In this document: positions 54,885 through 63,973 of the stretch, piece after piece
How positions within the stretch are numbered: position 1 is the stretch's first letter
Layout of the letters: every line of letters starts with the position of its first letter
Assembly: GCF_001832905.1 (NCBI RefSeq)
Contig: NZ_MKIR01000026.1
Coordinates: 177,923-241,922 of the forward strand
Origin: Floricoccus tropicus
GTDB taxonomy: Bacteria; Bacillota; Bacilli; Lactobacillales; Streptococcaceae
Reading direction: 5' to 3'
Length of the DNA stretch: 64,000 nt
The notes under the pieces: generated by a model
Seen by the model: the letters and a program-made list of their open reading frames with translations, nothing else
Database searches by the model: none
What the model was told of the DNA's origin: nothing
Translations under genes and position numbers: made by a program

Positions 54885-55070
54885 TCAGACTCCTTTCTAT
54901 ATTTTGTATTATTAGACATATCTTTATTTTAACCCTTTTGCTTGAAAACGCCAACATTTTACTTGTTCTACCTGTGTTTTTTTGTGTTTCATATACGAAA
55001 TCTACTATTTAAAACAAATAAAATTAATTTCCAAATTTGCATCAAAAACATTGTTTTTTTCGTGTTCTTT

Positions 55071-55084
55071 TGAAAGCGTTACCT
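55071..55084. promoter_or_regulatory. cre site (CcpA operator) in the divergent citrate promoter region
   Basis: TGAAAGCGTTACCT matches the consensus TGWAARCGYTWNCW at every position. It lies between the oadH start and the transporter, 22 bases before its -10 (TATAAT, 55106-55111), so CcpA would be placed over the -35 region. It links citrate use to carbon catabolite repression through HprK in the same window. Confidence 0.85.
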
Positions 55085-55163
55085 TTTTTTTACAAAATAT
55101 AGTTATATAATATGAGTGTAGGTTATTTTGCTAGCAAACAAAAAAAGAAAAAGGAGAAATCTA

Positions 55164-56621
55164 ATGCTTACACTATTAGCTTATCTCATGATTATCTGTT
55201 TCATGGCAGTGATTATGACTAAGAAAATGTCAGCCTTTACAGCGTTGACAACAATTCCAATTGTATTTGCAGTTATTGCAATTATTTCTGGACAGGCCCA
55301 TTTAACGGGATCTACTAAAGGGAATATTAAAATCCTTAAAGCCTTAGCAGGTGAAGGTGCAAAAGAAGTTCCTAAATCAATGGATATCCATATGGGTGAC
55401 CTTGGAACTTTAATTCTTGAAGGTATCAAGAGTGTATCTGTCACTGGTATCATGCTATTATTCGCAATTCTTTTCTTCTCAACAATGCTTGATGCAGGTC
55501 TATTTGACCCAATCACTGAGAAAATGGTTTTCTTTGCAAAAGGTGACCCTAAGAGAGTTTTGATGGCAACAGCAGTTGTTGCTGCAGCAGTTTCACTTAA
55601 TGGTGACGGAACTACTACTACACTTATTTGTTGTTCTGCATTCCTACCTATCTACGATCGCTTAGGAATGAAACGCATGAACTTAGCTGTTTTAGTTATT
55701 CTTCAAAATACTATCATGAACTTGCTTCCTTGGGGTGGTCCAACAGCTCGTGCAATGTCAGTTCTAGACGTTGGTGGTGACATCCTTACTTTCCTTCTTC
55801 CAGGTATGATTCTTTCATTAGCATACATGATCTTCTTCGTTGCGAACCGTATGGGTAACCAAGAACGTAAACGCTTAGGAGTTAAAGAATTATCTGATGC
55901 TGAACTTAGAGAATTAACAGTTATTTCTGATGAAGAAACTCTTGCAATTCGTCGTCCAAAAAACTGGGCTTTCAATGCTATTCTAACTGTCGGCTTAATC
56001 GCATGGTTGGTTGCTGGATCATTTATTCCTGCAATTGAAGTTCCACCTGCAGTATTATTCCTTGTAGCTACTTCAGTAGCTTTACTTGTTAACTATCCAA
56101 ACCTTAAAGACCAAGGTAAACGTATTGGTGCAAATGGTGGAGATGCAGTTCAAGTTATTATCCTAGTATTCGGTGCTGGAGTTCTTATGGGACTATTCAA
56201 CGGTACTGGTATGGCTGATGCAATCGCAAACAACTTAACAACAATCATTCCTAAATCACTTGGTGGTTTCTGGGGTATCGTAGTTGCTATCGTTTCTGCT
56301 CCTGGTACATTCTTCATTTCAAATGATGGATTCTACTACGGAGTTATGCCAGCACTTGCTAAAGCAGGTAATGAGTATGGATTCGATAACATGCATATGG
56401 CAGTAGCGTCACTAATGGGACAAGCATTCCACTTATTAAGCCCGCTAGTAGCATTCATTTACCTATTACTTCGTCTTACTGAAGTTGATATGGGTGAATG
56501 GCAAAAAGAAGCTGGTAAATATGCAATCGGTATTTTCGTAATCTTCCTAGGAACTTCATTAATCCTTGGAACACTTACAAATGGTGCTTGGGGAATTCCA
56601 TTCTTCATCGCTCCAAAATAA
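55164..56621 (+). CDS. Citrate-metal transporter, CitMHS family (CitH/CitM-type)
   Basis: A 485-residue, polytopic (about 11-12 helices) carrier. The ATG at 55164 follows AAAGGAGAAATC; a longer frame starting at 55128 has no ribosome site. The blocks LNGDGTTTTLICCSAFLPIY and FISNDGFYYGVMPAL are marks of the CitMHS family, which takes up citrate bound to a divalent metal. Located divergent from the oad-cit operon, as citH is in Enterococcus faecalis. Confidence 0.88.
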   Translation: MLTLLAYLMIICFMAVIMTKKMSAFTALTTIPIVFAVIAIISGQAHLTGSTKGNIKILKALAGEGAKEVPKSMDIHMGDLGTLILEGIKSVSVTGIMLLFAILFFSTMLDAGLFDPITEKMVFFAKGDPKRVLMATAVVAAAVSLNGDGTTTTLICCSAFLPIYDRLGMKRMNLAVLVILQNTIMNLLPWGGPTARAMSVLDVGGDILTFLLPGMILSLAYMIFFVANRMGNQERKRLGVKELSDAELRELTVISDEETLAIRRPKNWAFNAILTVGLIAWLVAGSFIPAIEVPPAVLFLVATSVALLVNYPNLKDQGKRIGANGGDAVQVIILVFGAGVLMGLFNGTGMADAIANNLTTIIPKSLGGFWGIVVAIVSAPGTFFISNDGFYYGVMPALAKAGNEYGFDNMHMAVASLMGQAFHLLSPLVAFIYLLLRLTEVDMGEWQKEAGKYAIGIFVIFLGTSLILGTLTNGAWGIPFFIAPK

Positions 56622-56633
56622 TAATTAACTTTT

Positions 56634-56660
56634 AAAACCATCCTCCTGGATGGTTTTTTC
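56634..56660 (+). terminator. Terminator of the citrate transporter gene
   Basis: AAAACCATCC/GGATGGTTTT perfect stem with four-base loop and T6. Confidence 0.85.
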
Positions 56661-56662
56661 AT

Positions 56663-56719
56663 ATATACATAACAATAGAGAGACAGTTAGTTAAACTGTC
56701 TCTCTATTGTTATGTATAT
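56663..56719. terminator. 26-base-pair perfect inverted repeat
   Basis: ATATACATAACAATAGAGAG continues to a 26-base arm (56663-56688) pairing perfectly with 56694-56719 around a five-base loop. It follows the transporter terminator and precedes the citG stop, and so may serve as terminator for citG on the minus strand. Confidence 0.7.
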
Positions 56720-56725
56720 TAATAA

Positions 56726-57562
56726 TCAACTTAAATTTAATCTATTCAAGAAATATATTATAGCAAGTAAATCTGCACTTCCACCAGGACTTAAATTCTT
56801 CTCAATAAATTTTTCATCCATTTTAATCATGTGTTTTTCAAAATCTTGAAAATCTGAATTTAAAAGTTCACTAGAAAGATTTTGTGCATATTTGAGACCT
56901 TCCCTTCCACCACGATGTAAAAGATTTGCATCTTCTGCGAAAAGAATAATTTCTAATAGTAACTTATGCCAATAAAACTTATCCGTTTCATCAATTGAAG
57001 TATTTTCCAAAAGTCTTTTAACCGTGGGATACCCCATTATAGCTTCTCCCCGTACTCCTTTTGCTCCATACTTTTTGTAAGTACTTATACCATTAGTCAA
57101 GTTTTCTCTTTCAAAATCGTTCATTAAACCATCTGACAGTTGTTTTATTATATCAAATAGTTCATCTTTGCGAACAGATATTGATGGACCATTTTTCTTG
57201 AATATATAACCTAAAGCACCAAGAAATAATGCAAAAGTAAAATTTGCTCCTTTATGAGTATTTACTCCATTAGTAGCTTCAAACATTGCTTCTTCCGCAA
57301 GTATTCCTTCATCTCGTAATTTTGTAAATAAGGAACCGAAATCATCATCTGCATGCTCATAACCTAACTTAGCATAATTTATAAAATAAGGTAATAAAGC
57401 ATCTGCACTAGATAAGAAAGTATCCAAACTCATATCAGAGTGAGAACCATTATTTCTTTCGTCCACTAGTCCTGGTTTAGGTGAAAGTCTAACTTCAAAA
57501 ATTAATGCATTATATGCAGCATGAGAAATTGATTCTAGTTCTTTTTTTGCACTAGTTAACAT
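56726..57562 (-). CDS. citG: Triphosphoribosyl-dephospho-CoA synthase
   Basis: A 278-residue enzyme that makes the prosthetic-group precursor from ATP and dephospho-CoA. The pattern EVRLSPKPGLVDERNNGSH, GVNTHKGANFTFALFLGALG and a C-terminal LSPGGSADLLAIIYFL with the conserved glycine-serine-alanine-aspartate are all present. The ATG at 57562 lies behind GAGGAAG inside the citO end and overlaps it by 11 bases. Confidence 0.93.
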   Translation of the reverse strand: MLTSAKKELESISHAAYNALIFEVRLSPKPGLVDERNNGSHSDMSLDTFLSSADALLPYFINYAKLGYEHADDDFGSLFTKLRDEGILAEEAMFEATNGVNTHKGANFTFALFLGALGYIFKKNGPSISVRKDELFDIIKQLSDGLMNDFERENLTNGISTYKKYGAKGVRGEAIMGYPTVKRLLENTSIDETDKFYWHKLLLEIILFAEDANLLHRGGREGLKYAQNLSSELLNSDFQDFEKHMIKMDEKFIEKNLSPGGSADLLAIIYFLNRLNLS

Positions 57563-58259
57563 TTTCTTCCTCATCGTCAATAACACTTACAATAAAGTCC
57601 GCACTTGATCCCAAATGCTTATCAATTAATCTTTCAATCTCCGGTTCATTTTGTTCAAGCATTAAATTATAGATTTCCCTATGTTCATCAATTGCTTGCT
57701 TAGTTCTTGAGTCAGAAATAGTTGTTATTTCATGGAAATATAATTGATAAACCTTAAGTGTTTCAATAATATTTTGAATACGGAACATTCTAGCCTTCTC
57801 AAAAATTAAATTATTAAATTCTTTAAAATTTTGTCTAATTAAATCAAATTCACCTTTTTCATAGAATTCCTCAGCATCACTAACGATTTTTTCTAGTTCA
57901 GCAAAATCTGATTTAGTCATCTTCTTACTGGCTTCAATAGTTGCTAGCGTTTCAAAAGACTTTCTGATTGCGAAAATTTCTTGAACATCACTCTGAGTTA
58001 TGCCTAGAACGACTGCCCCGTTCTTATTTCCCAAACCATAAGCAACTAACTTTTCAGTTTCAAGTTGCTTAAGAGCTTGTCTTATAGGTGTACGTGAAAT
58101 ATTTGAATAGACCGATATTTGTTTCTCATTTATTCTTGTTCCTGCAGGAATTTTCCCTGTAATAATCATCTTATAAAATGCATCATATACGATTTCATGA
58201 AGGGATTTATCTAAGGAAAGATCTAAATGTGACAAGAATAATTCTGTAACTTGATTCAT
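57552..58259 (-). CDS. citO: GntR family regulator CitO (citrate operon)
   Basis: A 235-residue regulator with an N-terminal winged helix (GTRINEKQISVYSNISRTPI, about residues 38-57) and a C-terminal FCD-type effector domain (FATIRKSFETLATIEASKK, histidine-containing helices). It resembles CitO of enterococci, a citrate-responsive activator of citH and oadHDB-citCDEFX-oadA. Overlaps citG and is preceded by a palindrome (58286-58302). Confidence 0.85.
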   Translation of the reverse strand: MNQVTELFLSHLDLSLDKSLHEIVYDAFYKMIITGKIPAGTRINEKQISVYSNISRTPIRQALKQLETEKLVAYGLGNKNGAVVLGITQSDVQEIFAIRKSFETLATIEASKKMTKSDFAELEKIVSDAEEFYEKGEFDLIRQNFKEFNNLIFEKARMFRIQNIIETLKVYQLYFHEITTISDSRTKQAIDEHREIYNLMLEQNEPEIERLIDKHLGSSADFIVSVIDDEEENVN

Positions 58260-58285
58260 AATTCTACCCTCTATATTAAAATACA

Positions 58286-58302
58286 GGTTAGATTATCTAA
58301 CC
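58286..58302 (-). promoter_or_regulatory. Palindrome upstream of citO, candidate operator
   Basis: GGTTAGA-TTA-TCTAACC is a perfect seven-base inverted repeat, 27 bases before the citO start. It is a likely binding site for CitO or another regulator; I do not see a clear copy in the oadH-transporter promoter. Confidence 0.5.
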
Positions 58303-58359
58303 CATATTATTATTATAAACTAAATAACGAAATTTTAAAACACTCTTAGTACACTTTTC

Positions 58360-59205
58360 TCAAAAATCAGTGTTATCAGGATTTAGAGAAAGTTTACCTT
58401 CATCAAGTCCATCCAAAATATTAATTTCATCCATTGTTAAATCAAAATCAAATAATTCAGCATTTTGAATAATTCTTGACTCTGTTACAGATTTTGGAAG
58501 TGGTAAAAATCCTTTATCAAGTGACCATCTAAGCGCAATTTGTGCAGTAGATTTATTGTATTTTTCTGCAATTTCCATAAGAGTTGGTAATTCAAGAATT
58601 TTACCAGTTCCAAGTGGAGAATAAGCTTCTGTTAAGATGCCATTTTCTTTGTTAAATTTAACAATATCTTTTTGTTGATCGCTTGGATTTAAATAAATTT
58701 GATTAACAGAAGGTTTTATTTTTGCAGTAGCAAGTAATGGTCTCAAATGTCTTTCGTGGAAATTTGATACACCAATTGATTTAATTTTTCCATCTTCAAC
58801 GGCATCTTCCATTGCTCTCCAAACATCAGCATTTCTCTTTTCATTGTTTGGACGATTAGCCTTTGGATTTGGCCAATGTATTAAGTACAAATCCAAATAA
58901 TCCAATCCTAATTTTTCAAGACTAGTATCAATAGCTTTTTTAGCATCATCATAAGTAATTGCATCATTCCATAACTTTGTTGTTACAAAAATTTCATCAC
59001 GCGGAATACCTGATTTTGCAATAGCTTGCCCTACTGATTCTTCATTTCCATATATTGCAGCTGTATCAATATGTCTGTAACCTGCTTTTAGTGCAGTTGC
59101 AACTGATTCTTCTGCAACATCCCCAGCTGGTGTTTGCCAAGTACCAAATCCAACAACTGGGATTTTTTCACCATTTGATAAAGTATATGTGTCAGTTAAA
59201 GTCAT
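58360..59205 (-). CDS. Aldo/keto reductase
   Basis: A 281-residue AKR family enzyme close to 2,5-diketo-D-gluconate reductases. The catalytic tetrad is visible: D in HIDTAAIYG, Y in AIYGNEESVG, K in VTTKLWND, H in LYLIHWPNP. GVSNFHERH and LPLPKSVTESRI hold the NADPH site. Substrate unknown. Single gene divergent from luxS. Confidence 0.92.
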   Translation of the reverse strand: MTLTDTYTLSNGEKIPVVGFGTWQTPAGDVAEESVATALKAGYRHIDTAAIYGNEESVGQAIAKSGIPRDEIFVTTKLWNDAITYDDAKKAIDTSLEKLGLDYLDLYLIHWPNPKANRPNNEKRNADVWRAMEDAVEDGKIKSIGVSNFHERHLRPLLATAKIKPSVNQIYLNPSDQQKDIVKFNKENGILTEAYSPLGTGKILELPTLMEIAEKYNKSTAQIALRWSLDKGFLPLPKSVTESRIIQNAELFDFDLTMDEINILDGLDEGKLSLNPDNTDF

Positions 59206-59277
59206 TACAATCCTCCTATTTTCTTTTCTTTATTTTATAATTAATCTTTCTCTTTTACAAAAAAATTGAACTAATTT

Positions 59278-59286
59278 TGCTATAAT
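59278..59286 (+). promoter_or_regulatory. Extended -10 promoter of luxS
   Basis: TGC followed by TATAAT (59281-59286), 28 bases before the start; no convincing -35. Confidence 0.6.
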
Positions 59287-59314
59287 TAACTTATCAACAA
59301 AAAGGAGATATATT

Positions 59315-59788
59315 ATGGCAGAAGTAGAAAGCTTCCAACTTGATCATACAAAAGTATTAGCACCATATGTACGTTTAATTTCAACTGAAACTGGACCAAA
59401 AGGAGATATCATTACAAACTTTGATATCCGCTTAGTTCAACCAAATGAACAAGAAATCCCAACAGCAGGAATTCATACTATTGAGCACCTTTTAGCTAGT
59501 CTAATAAGAGATAGAATGGATGGACTGATTGATTGCAGCCCATTTGGTTGTCGTACTGGTTTTCATTTAATTGCTTGGGGTGATAAAACAAGTAAAGAGA
59601 TTGCAAGTGTTATTAAATCATCACTTGAAGAAATTGCTAATATAACAAAATGGGAAGATGTTCCAGGTACAACTATAGAATCGTGTGGTAATTACCGTGA
59701 TCATTCACTTTGGACAGCTAAAGAATGGTCAAAACTTATTCTTGAAAGAGGAATTTCAACTGATGCTTTCGAAAGAAAAGTAATTTAA
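59315..59788 (+). CDS. luxS: S-ribosylhomocysteine lyase
   Basis: Splits S-ribosylhomocysteine into homocysteine and the AI-2 precursor DPD. The metal site HTIEH (H54, E57, H58) and C123 in IESCGN are visible, with C79 in PFGCRTGFH as the catalytic cysteine. Length 157 is normal. AAAGGAG lies before the ATG. Confidence 0.97.
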   Translation: MAEVESFQLDHTKVLAPYVRLISTETGPKGDIITNFDIRLVQPNEQEIPTAGIHTIEHLLASLIRDRMDGLIDCSPFGCRTGFHLIAWGDKTSKEIASVIKSSLEEIANITKWEDVPGTTIESCGNYRDHSLWTAKEWSKLILERGISTDAFERKVI

Positions 59789-59805
59789 ATAAATTTAGGA
59801 AAATA

Positions 59806-59841
59806 AAAAAAAGAATCTTGAGAAATCAAGACTCTTTTTTT
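59806..59841. terminator. Bidirectional terminator between luxS and pgk
   Basis: AAAAAAGANTCTTGA/TCAAGANTCTTTTTT hairpin with T runs on both strands. Confidence 0.8.
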
Positions 59842-59851
59842 ATTTAATAAA

Positions 59852-61048
59852 TTATTTTTCAGTAAGTGCAGCAAGGCCTGGAAGTGTTTTACCTTCAAGT
59901 AATTCCATAGATGCACCACCACCAGTAGAAATCCATGAGAATCTATCAGCATAGCCTAAGTTAATTGCAGCTGCTGCAGAATCTCCTCCACCGATAATTG
60001 ATTTACAATCTGGTTGAGATACAATAGCATCCATTACACCAATAGTTCCTGCTTGGAAATCAGGGTTTTCAAATACACCCATAGGTCCATTCCATACTAC
60101 TGTTTTAGCTCCATCAATTTCTTTAGCAAATTTTTCAATTGATTTAGGACCAATATCAAGACCTAGGAATCCTTTATCTACTGCTTCCCCTTCAGTATCT
60201 TTAACTTCAGTATATCCAGCGAAGGCATTTGCTTCTTTTGAATCCACTGGTAAGATCAATTTACCATTTGATTTTTCAAGAAGTTCTTTTGCAAGATCAA
60301 GTTTATCTTCTTCAACTAAAGAATCACCAATTTCAATACCTTGAGCCTTGTAGAATGTATAAGTCATACCACCACCGATAAGTACTTTATCAGCTTTTTC
60401 AAGAAGATTTTCGATTACACCGATTTTATCAGAAACTTTTGATCCACCTAGAATTGCCACAAACGGACGTACTGGTGCTTCAACAGCTTCTTGAATATAT
60501 GCAATTTCGTTTTCTAAAAGGAAACCAGCAACAGCTTTATCAACGTTTTCAGAAATACCAACGTTTGAAGCATGTGCACGGTGTGCAGTACCGAATGCAT
60601 CGTTAACAAAGATTCCATCACCTAAGCCAGCCCAATATTTAGCAAGTTCAGGGTCATTTCCAGATTCTTTTTTACCATCTACATCTTCAAAACGAGTATT
60701 TTCTACAAGCAGTACTTGACCATCTTCTAAACCATCAATAGCTGCTTCAAGTTCAGCACCACGAGTAGCAGGTACAAATACAACTTCTTGACCAAGTTTA
60801 GATGATAAATCTTTAGCTACAGGAGCAAGTGATTTACCTTCTTTATCTTCTTCTGTTTTTACACGACCTAAGTGTGAGAATAAGATTGCACGTCCACCAT
60901 TATCAGTAATGTATTTAATTGTTGGAAGAGCTGCTGTAATACGATTATCGTTTGTAATAACGCCATCTTTCAAAGGAACATTAAAGTCTACACGTACTAA
61001 TACTTTTTTTCCTTTAAGATCAACATCTTTAACTGTTAATTTAGCCAT
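59852..61048 (-). CDS. pgk: Phosphoglycerate kinase
   Basis: Converts 1,3-bisphosphoglycerate and ADP to 3-phosphoglycerate and ATP in glycolysis. The signature [15 protein letters not shown], the nucleotide loop around [10 protein letters not shown] and WNGPMGVFE are intact; 398 residues is full length. Gap lies two genes upstream on the same strand but separate terminators and a PhnA-like gene intervene. Confidence 0.97.
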   Translation of the reverse strand: MAKLTVKDVDLKGKKVLVRVDFNVPLKDGVITNDNRITAALPTIKYITDNGGRAILFSHLGRVKTEEDKEGKSLAPVAKDLSSKLGQEVVFVPATRGAELEAAIDGLEDGQVLLVENTRFEDVDGKKESGNDPELAKYWAGLGDGIFVNDAFGTAHRAHASNVGISENVDKAVAGFLLENEIAYIQEAVEAPVRPFVAILGGSKVSDKIGVIENLLEKADKVLIGGGMTYTFYKAQGIEIGDSLVEEDKLDLAKELLEKSNGKLILPVDSKEANAFAGYTEVKDTEGEAVDKGFLGLDIGPKSIEKFAKEIDGAKTVVWNGPMGVFENPDFQAGTIGVMDAIVSQPDCKSIIGGGDSAAAAINLGYADRFSWISTGGGASMELLEGKTLPGLAALTEK

Positions 61049-61196
61049 TTTTTCTCCTTTTGTTTTAAAATCAAATGATTTTTTATTATCTTATATACAA
61101 GCTTATTATATCACAAACTTGATTTTTGTTAAGTAAAATATAAAAGTTTAAAATTCTCAATAATTAACTTTTATTCATAATACTTGGATTACATAA

Positions 61197-61547
61197 TTAT
61201 TTTGAAAGTTTAACAACTGAACCCTTTAAACCAATAGACCCAAAACCATCAATTTTAGAATCTATAAAATGTTCATTCTTTCCAAATTCATTGATACGAA
61301 TATTTTTTACTTTTGTACCCTTCTTGATAGGTTTAGGCATTCCTTTAACAGGTAAATCTTTAATGATAACAACACTATCACCAGTTTTTAATTGATTACC
61401 TTCACTATCAAGTACAACAAATTTATCTTCAGTATTACTTAAATCATCTTGCGAAAATTCCGCACCACATTCTGAACAACCAAATGTAGTATCAGATAGT
61501 TCATATGTGTATTCGCTAGAGCAAGATGGACATTTTGGTGTTTCCAT
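61197..61547 (-). CDS. PhnA/YjdM-type zinc ribbon protein
   Basis: A 116-residue protein. The ATG at 61547 (METPKCPSCSSEYTYE) follows AAGGAGA; the longer frame is not needed. N-terminal CPSC and CSEC make a zinc ribbon, and the C-terminal SH3-like domain reads LKTGDSVVIIKDLPVKG. This family was once named phosphonoacetate hydrolase without support; its function is unknown. Behind gap on the same strand. Confidence 0.85.
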   Translation of the reverse strand: METPKCPSCSSEYTYELSDTTFGCSECGAEFSQDDLSNTEDKFVVLDSEGNQLKTGDSVVIIKDLPVKGMPKPIKKGTKVKNIRINEFGKNEHFIDSKIDGFGSIGLKGSVVKLSK

Positions 61548-61562
61548 TTTTCTCCTTAAAAA

Positions 61563-61590
61563 AACGAGAAAGCTAGAAAGCCTTCCCGTT
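61563..61590 (-). terminator. Terminator of gap
   Basis: AACGNGAANGCT/AGCNTTCNCGTT hairpin with T7 on the minus strand. It is just upstream of the PhnA-like start. Confidence 0.65.
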
Positions 61591-61610
61591 AAGATCGTCA
61601 ATAAGGTTTC

Positions 61611-62624
61611 TTATTTAGCGATTTTTGCAAAGTATTCAAGAGTACGAACTAATTGTGATGTATAAGACATTTCGTTATCGTACCAAGATACAGTTTTAAC
61701 TAATTGAGCGTTGTCATCACCAGTGATGATTTCAGTTTGAGTAGCATCAAATAATGAACCAAATGACATACCAACGATATCGCTTGAAACGATTTCATCA
61801 GTGTTATATCCGTAAGATTCGTTAGCTGCTTCTTCCATAACTTTGTTTACTTCATCAACAGTAACTTCTTTACCAAGAATACTTACTAATTCAGTAAGAG
61901 ATCCAGTTGGAACTGGTACACGTTGTGCATGTCCAGAAAGTTTACCATTTAATTCAGGGATTACTAAACCGATAGCTTTAGCAGCACCAGTTGAGTTAGG
62001 AACGATATTTACAGCTGCTGCACGAGCACGACGGAAGTCTCCACCACGGTGAGGTCCATCAAGAAGCATTTGGTCACCAGTGTATCCGTGAACTGTAGTC
62101 ATAGTACCAGCTTTAAGACCAAAGTTTTTGTTCAAAGCATCAGCCATTGGTGCAAGACAGTTAGTAGTACATGAACCAGCTGAAATTACTGTTTCAGAAC
62201 CATCAAGAATGTCATGGTTAGTGTTAAATACGATAGTTTTAACATCAGCTCCACCAGGTGCAGTAATAACTACTTTTTTAGCTCCATTTTCATGTAAATG
62301 AAGTTCAGCTTTTTCTTTAGATGCGAAGAAACCAGTTGCTTCTAAAACGATTTCAACACCGTCAGCTGCCCAGTCAATATTTTTAGGATCAGATTCAGCA
62401 GAAACTTTAACAAATTTTCCGTTTACGTCAAATCCACCTTCTTCAACTTCAACAGTTCCGTTGAAACGTCCTTGAGTTGAATCGTATTTTAATAAATGAG
62501 CAAGCATTTCAGGGTTTGTAAGGTCATTGATACGTGCTACTTCAACACCATCAATGTCTTGAATACGACGAAAAGCAAGACGTCCAATACGTCCAAAACC
62601 GTTGATACCAACTTTAACTACCAT
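61611..62624 (-). CDS. gap: Glyceraldehyde-3-phosphate dehydrogenase
   Basis: Oxidises glyceraldehyde 3-phosphate with NAD+. The start ATG at 62624 ([18 protein letters not shown]) follows GGAGGAAATC; an upstream extension is not part of the protein. [17 protein letters not shown] holds the catalytic cysteine, and [20 protein letters not shown] binds NAD. 337 residues. Confidence 0.97.
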   Translation of the reverse strand: MVVKVGINGFGRIGRLAFRRIQDIDGVEVARINDLTNPEMLAHLLKYDSTQGRFNGTVEVEEGGFDVNGKFVKVSAESDPKNIDWAADGVEIVLEATGFFASKEKAELHLHENGAKKVVITAPGGADVKTIVFNTNHDILDGSETVISAGSCTTNCLAPMADALNKNFGLKAGTMTTVHGYTGDQMLLDGPHRGGDFRRARAAAVNIVPNSTGAAKAIGLVIPELNGKLSGHAQRVPVPTGSLTELVSILGKEVTVDEVNKVMEEAANESYGYNTDEIVSSDIVGMSFGSLFDATQTEIITGDDNAQLVKTVSWYDNEMSYTSQLVRTLEYFAKIAK

Positions 62625-62716
62625 AATGTAGATTTCCTCCTTATTGAAAATCAAAAATTTTTTTAATGGGTACAAAAGTCCCCATGCACTTTGGTAAGTA
62701 ATTAACTTACATGACT

Positions 62717-62744
62717 ATGATAACATTTTTACAATAAAATGCAA
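62717..62744 (-). promoter_or_regulatory. Promoter of gap
   Basis: On the minus strand TTGCAT, a 16-base spacer and TGTTATCAT (extended -10), about 90 bases before the start. Confidence 0.6.
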
Positions 62745-62781
62745 CAATAAATCTTATATATGTATTACAATAAAAAAAGAA

Positions 62782-62814
62782 AAATCATACAGTTGATTTG
62801 TTAATCTACTGTAT
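62782..62814 (-). terminator. Terminator of the DUF536-like gene
   Basis: TACAGT/ACTGTA stem (with a long loop) and a T-rich tail on the minus strand, overlapping the stop codon. Confidence 0.5.
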
Positions 62815-63352
62815 TATCTTTCTTTTTTGGCTTGAAAATTCTTGCAAAAAACCCTTTGCTTTGTTCTTCACTGATGTTAGTCTTTAATTTCTCAGCATCT
62901 TCTCTTAATTGCTCAGTATCGATTCTTAGTTGTTCGCTATCAGCCATTGCCTTTGCAGTTAATTGTTGCTGCTGATCAAGTTGTTTATCCTTTTCAGAAA
63001 TTTGTTGATCCTTAATAGATAATTGTTCATCCTTTGTCGCTAATTGAGAATCTTTAACTCTTAATTGCTCATTCAAACGTCTAATTTCAGCATTTTTATC
63101 TTCCATTAAATTTGAAATTAAAATATTCATACTATATTCAGAAGCATTCGCTTCATCAAACTCTGTTGTTTGAACGATAACTTTCTTATCATAAATTTTT
63201 TCTAATTCTCTAATTCCTTTGACATTTACAACAGTAGTACCCTTTTCGTTTTTTTCAACAAATTCACCAGGTAATTTTTTTACTCTATTATTCATTGCTT
63301 GCCTTGTCACACCAAAAAGATCAGATAATTCGCTTACAGTTTTTAAATCCAT
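62801..63352 (-). CDS. DUF536 protein with HTH and coiled coil
   Basis: A 183-residue protein. Residues 1-30 form a helix-turn-helix (KTVSELSDLFGVTRQAMNNR), followed by a short linker, a coiled coil of heptads with repeated SQLATKDEQLSIKDQQI motifs (about 95-150) and a lysine-rich end FKPKKKDNTVD. This matches the plasmid/chromosome DUF536 family. Function unknown; DNA binding and oligomerisation are inferred. Confidence 0.8.
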   Translation of the reverse strand: MDLKTVSELSDLFGVTRQAMNNRVKKLPGEFVEKNEKGTTVVNVKGIRELEKIYDKKVIVQTTEFDEANASEYSMNILISNLMEDKNAEIRRLNEQLRVKDSQLATKDEQLSIKDQQISEKDKQLDQQQQLTAKAMADSEQLRIDTEQLREDAEKLKTNISEEQSKGFFARIFKPKKKDNTVD

Positions 63353-63438
63353 AACTCTCTCCTCAAATTAATATATAAATTATAACATTAAATTTAAAAT
63401 AAAAAAATAGACGTTACAAACAGCAACGTCATTGTCTA

Positions 63439-63522
63439 TACCGGCGGCCGGGGTCGAACCGGCACGTCCTCGCGGACACTGGATTTTGAGTCCAGCGCGT
63501 CTGCCAATTCCGCCACGCCGGC
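63439..63522 (-). tRNA. tRNA-Leu (CAA)
   Basis: Acceptor GCCGGCG/CGCCGGT, long variable arm as in class II tRNA, anticodon loop CTCAAAA with CAA. Last of the cluster in transcription order; no CCA encoded. Confidence 0.93.
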
Positions 63523-63538
63523 ATACATAAAAATAAAA

Positions 63539-63610
63539 CTGGGGTAGCTGGATTCGAACCAACGCATGAGGGAGTCAAAGTCCCTTGCCTTACCGCTTGG
63601 CTATACCCCA
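63539..63610 (-). tRNA. tRNA-Gln (TTG)
   Basis: Acceptor TGGGGTA/TACCCCA, anticodon loop CTTTGAC with TTG, discriminator G. No CCA encoded. Confidence 0.95.
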
Positions 63611-63618
63611 ATAAAATA

Positions 63619-63692
63619 GGCGAGTGATGGGGATCGAACCCACGCATGCCAGAGCCACAATCTGGTGTGTTAACCACTTCACCACACCCGCC
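63619..63692 (-). tRNA. tRNA-His (GTG)
   Basis: Has the extra G at -1 facing C73, acceptor GCGGGTG/CACTCGC, anticodon loop TTGTGGC with GTG. Confidence 0.95.
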
Positions 63693-63702
63693 ATTTTATT
63701 AA

Positions 63703-63773
63703 CACGGGCAGCAGGAATTGAACCCACACCAAAGGTTTTGGAGACCTTTGTTCTACCTTTAAACTATGCCCGT
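63703..63773 (-). tRNA. tRNA-Trp (CCA)
   Basis: Acceptor ACGGGCA/TGCCCGT, anticodon loop CTCCAAA with CCA, discriminator G. Confidence 0.95.
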
Positions 63774-63779
63774 TAATTA

Positions 63780-63860
63780 TGGAAGGGGAGGGATTCGAAC
63801 CCCCGAACCCGAAGGAGCGGATTTACAGTCCGCCGCGTTTAGCCACTTCGCTACCCTTCC
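63780..63860 (-). tRNA. tRNA-Tyr (GTA)
   Basis: Acceptor GGAAGGG/CCCTTCC, class II variable arm, anticodon loop CTGTAAA with GTA. Confidence 0.95.
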
Positions 63861-63893
63861 AAGTATATATATAAACAAATAGAATTGTTCAAA

Positions 63894-63966
63894 CGGTCCC
63901 GACGGGAATCGAACCCGCGATCTTCGCCGTGACAGGGCGACGTGATAACCGCTACACCACGGGACC
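63894..63966 (-). tRNA. tRNA-Asp (GTC)
   Basis: Acceptor GGTCCCG/CGGGACC, anticodon loop CTGTCAC with GTC, discriminator G. Confidence 0.95.
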
Positions 63967-63973
63967 ATTATCA

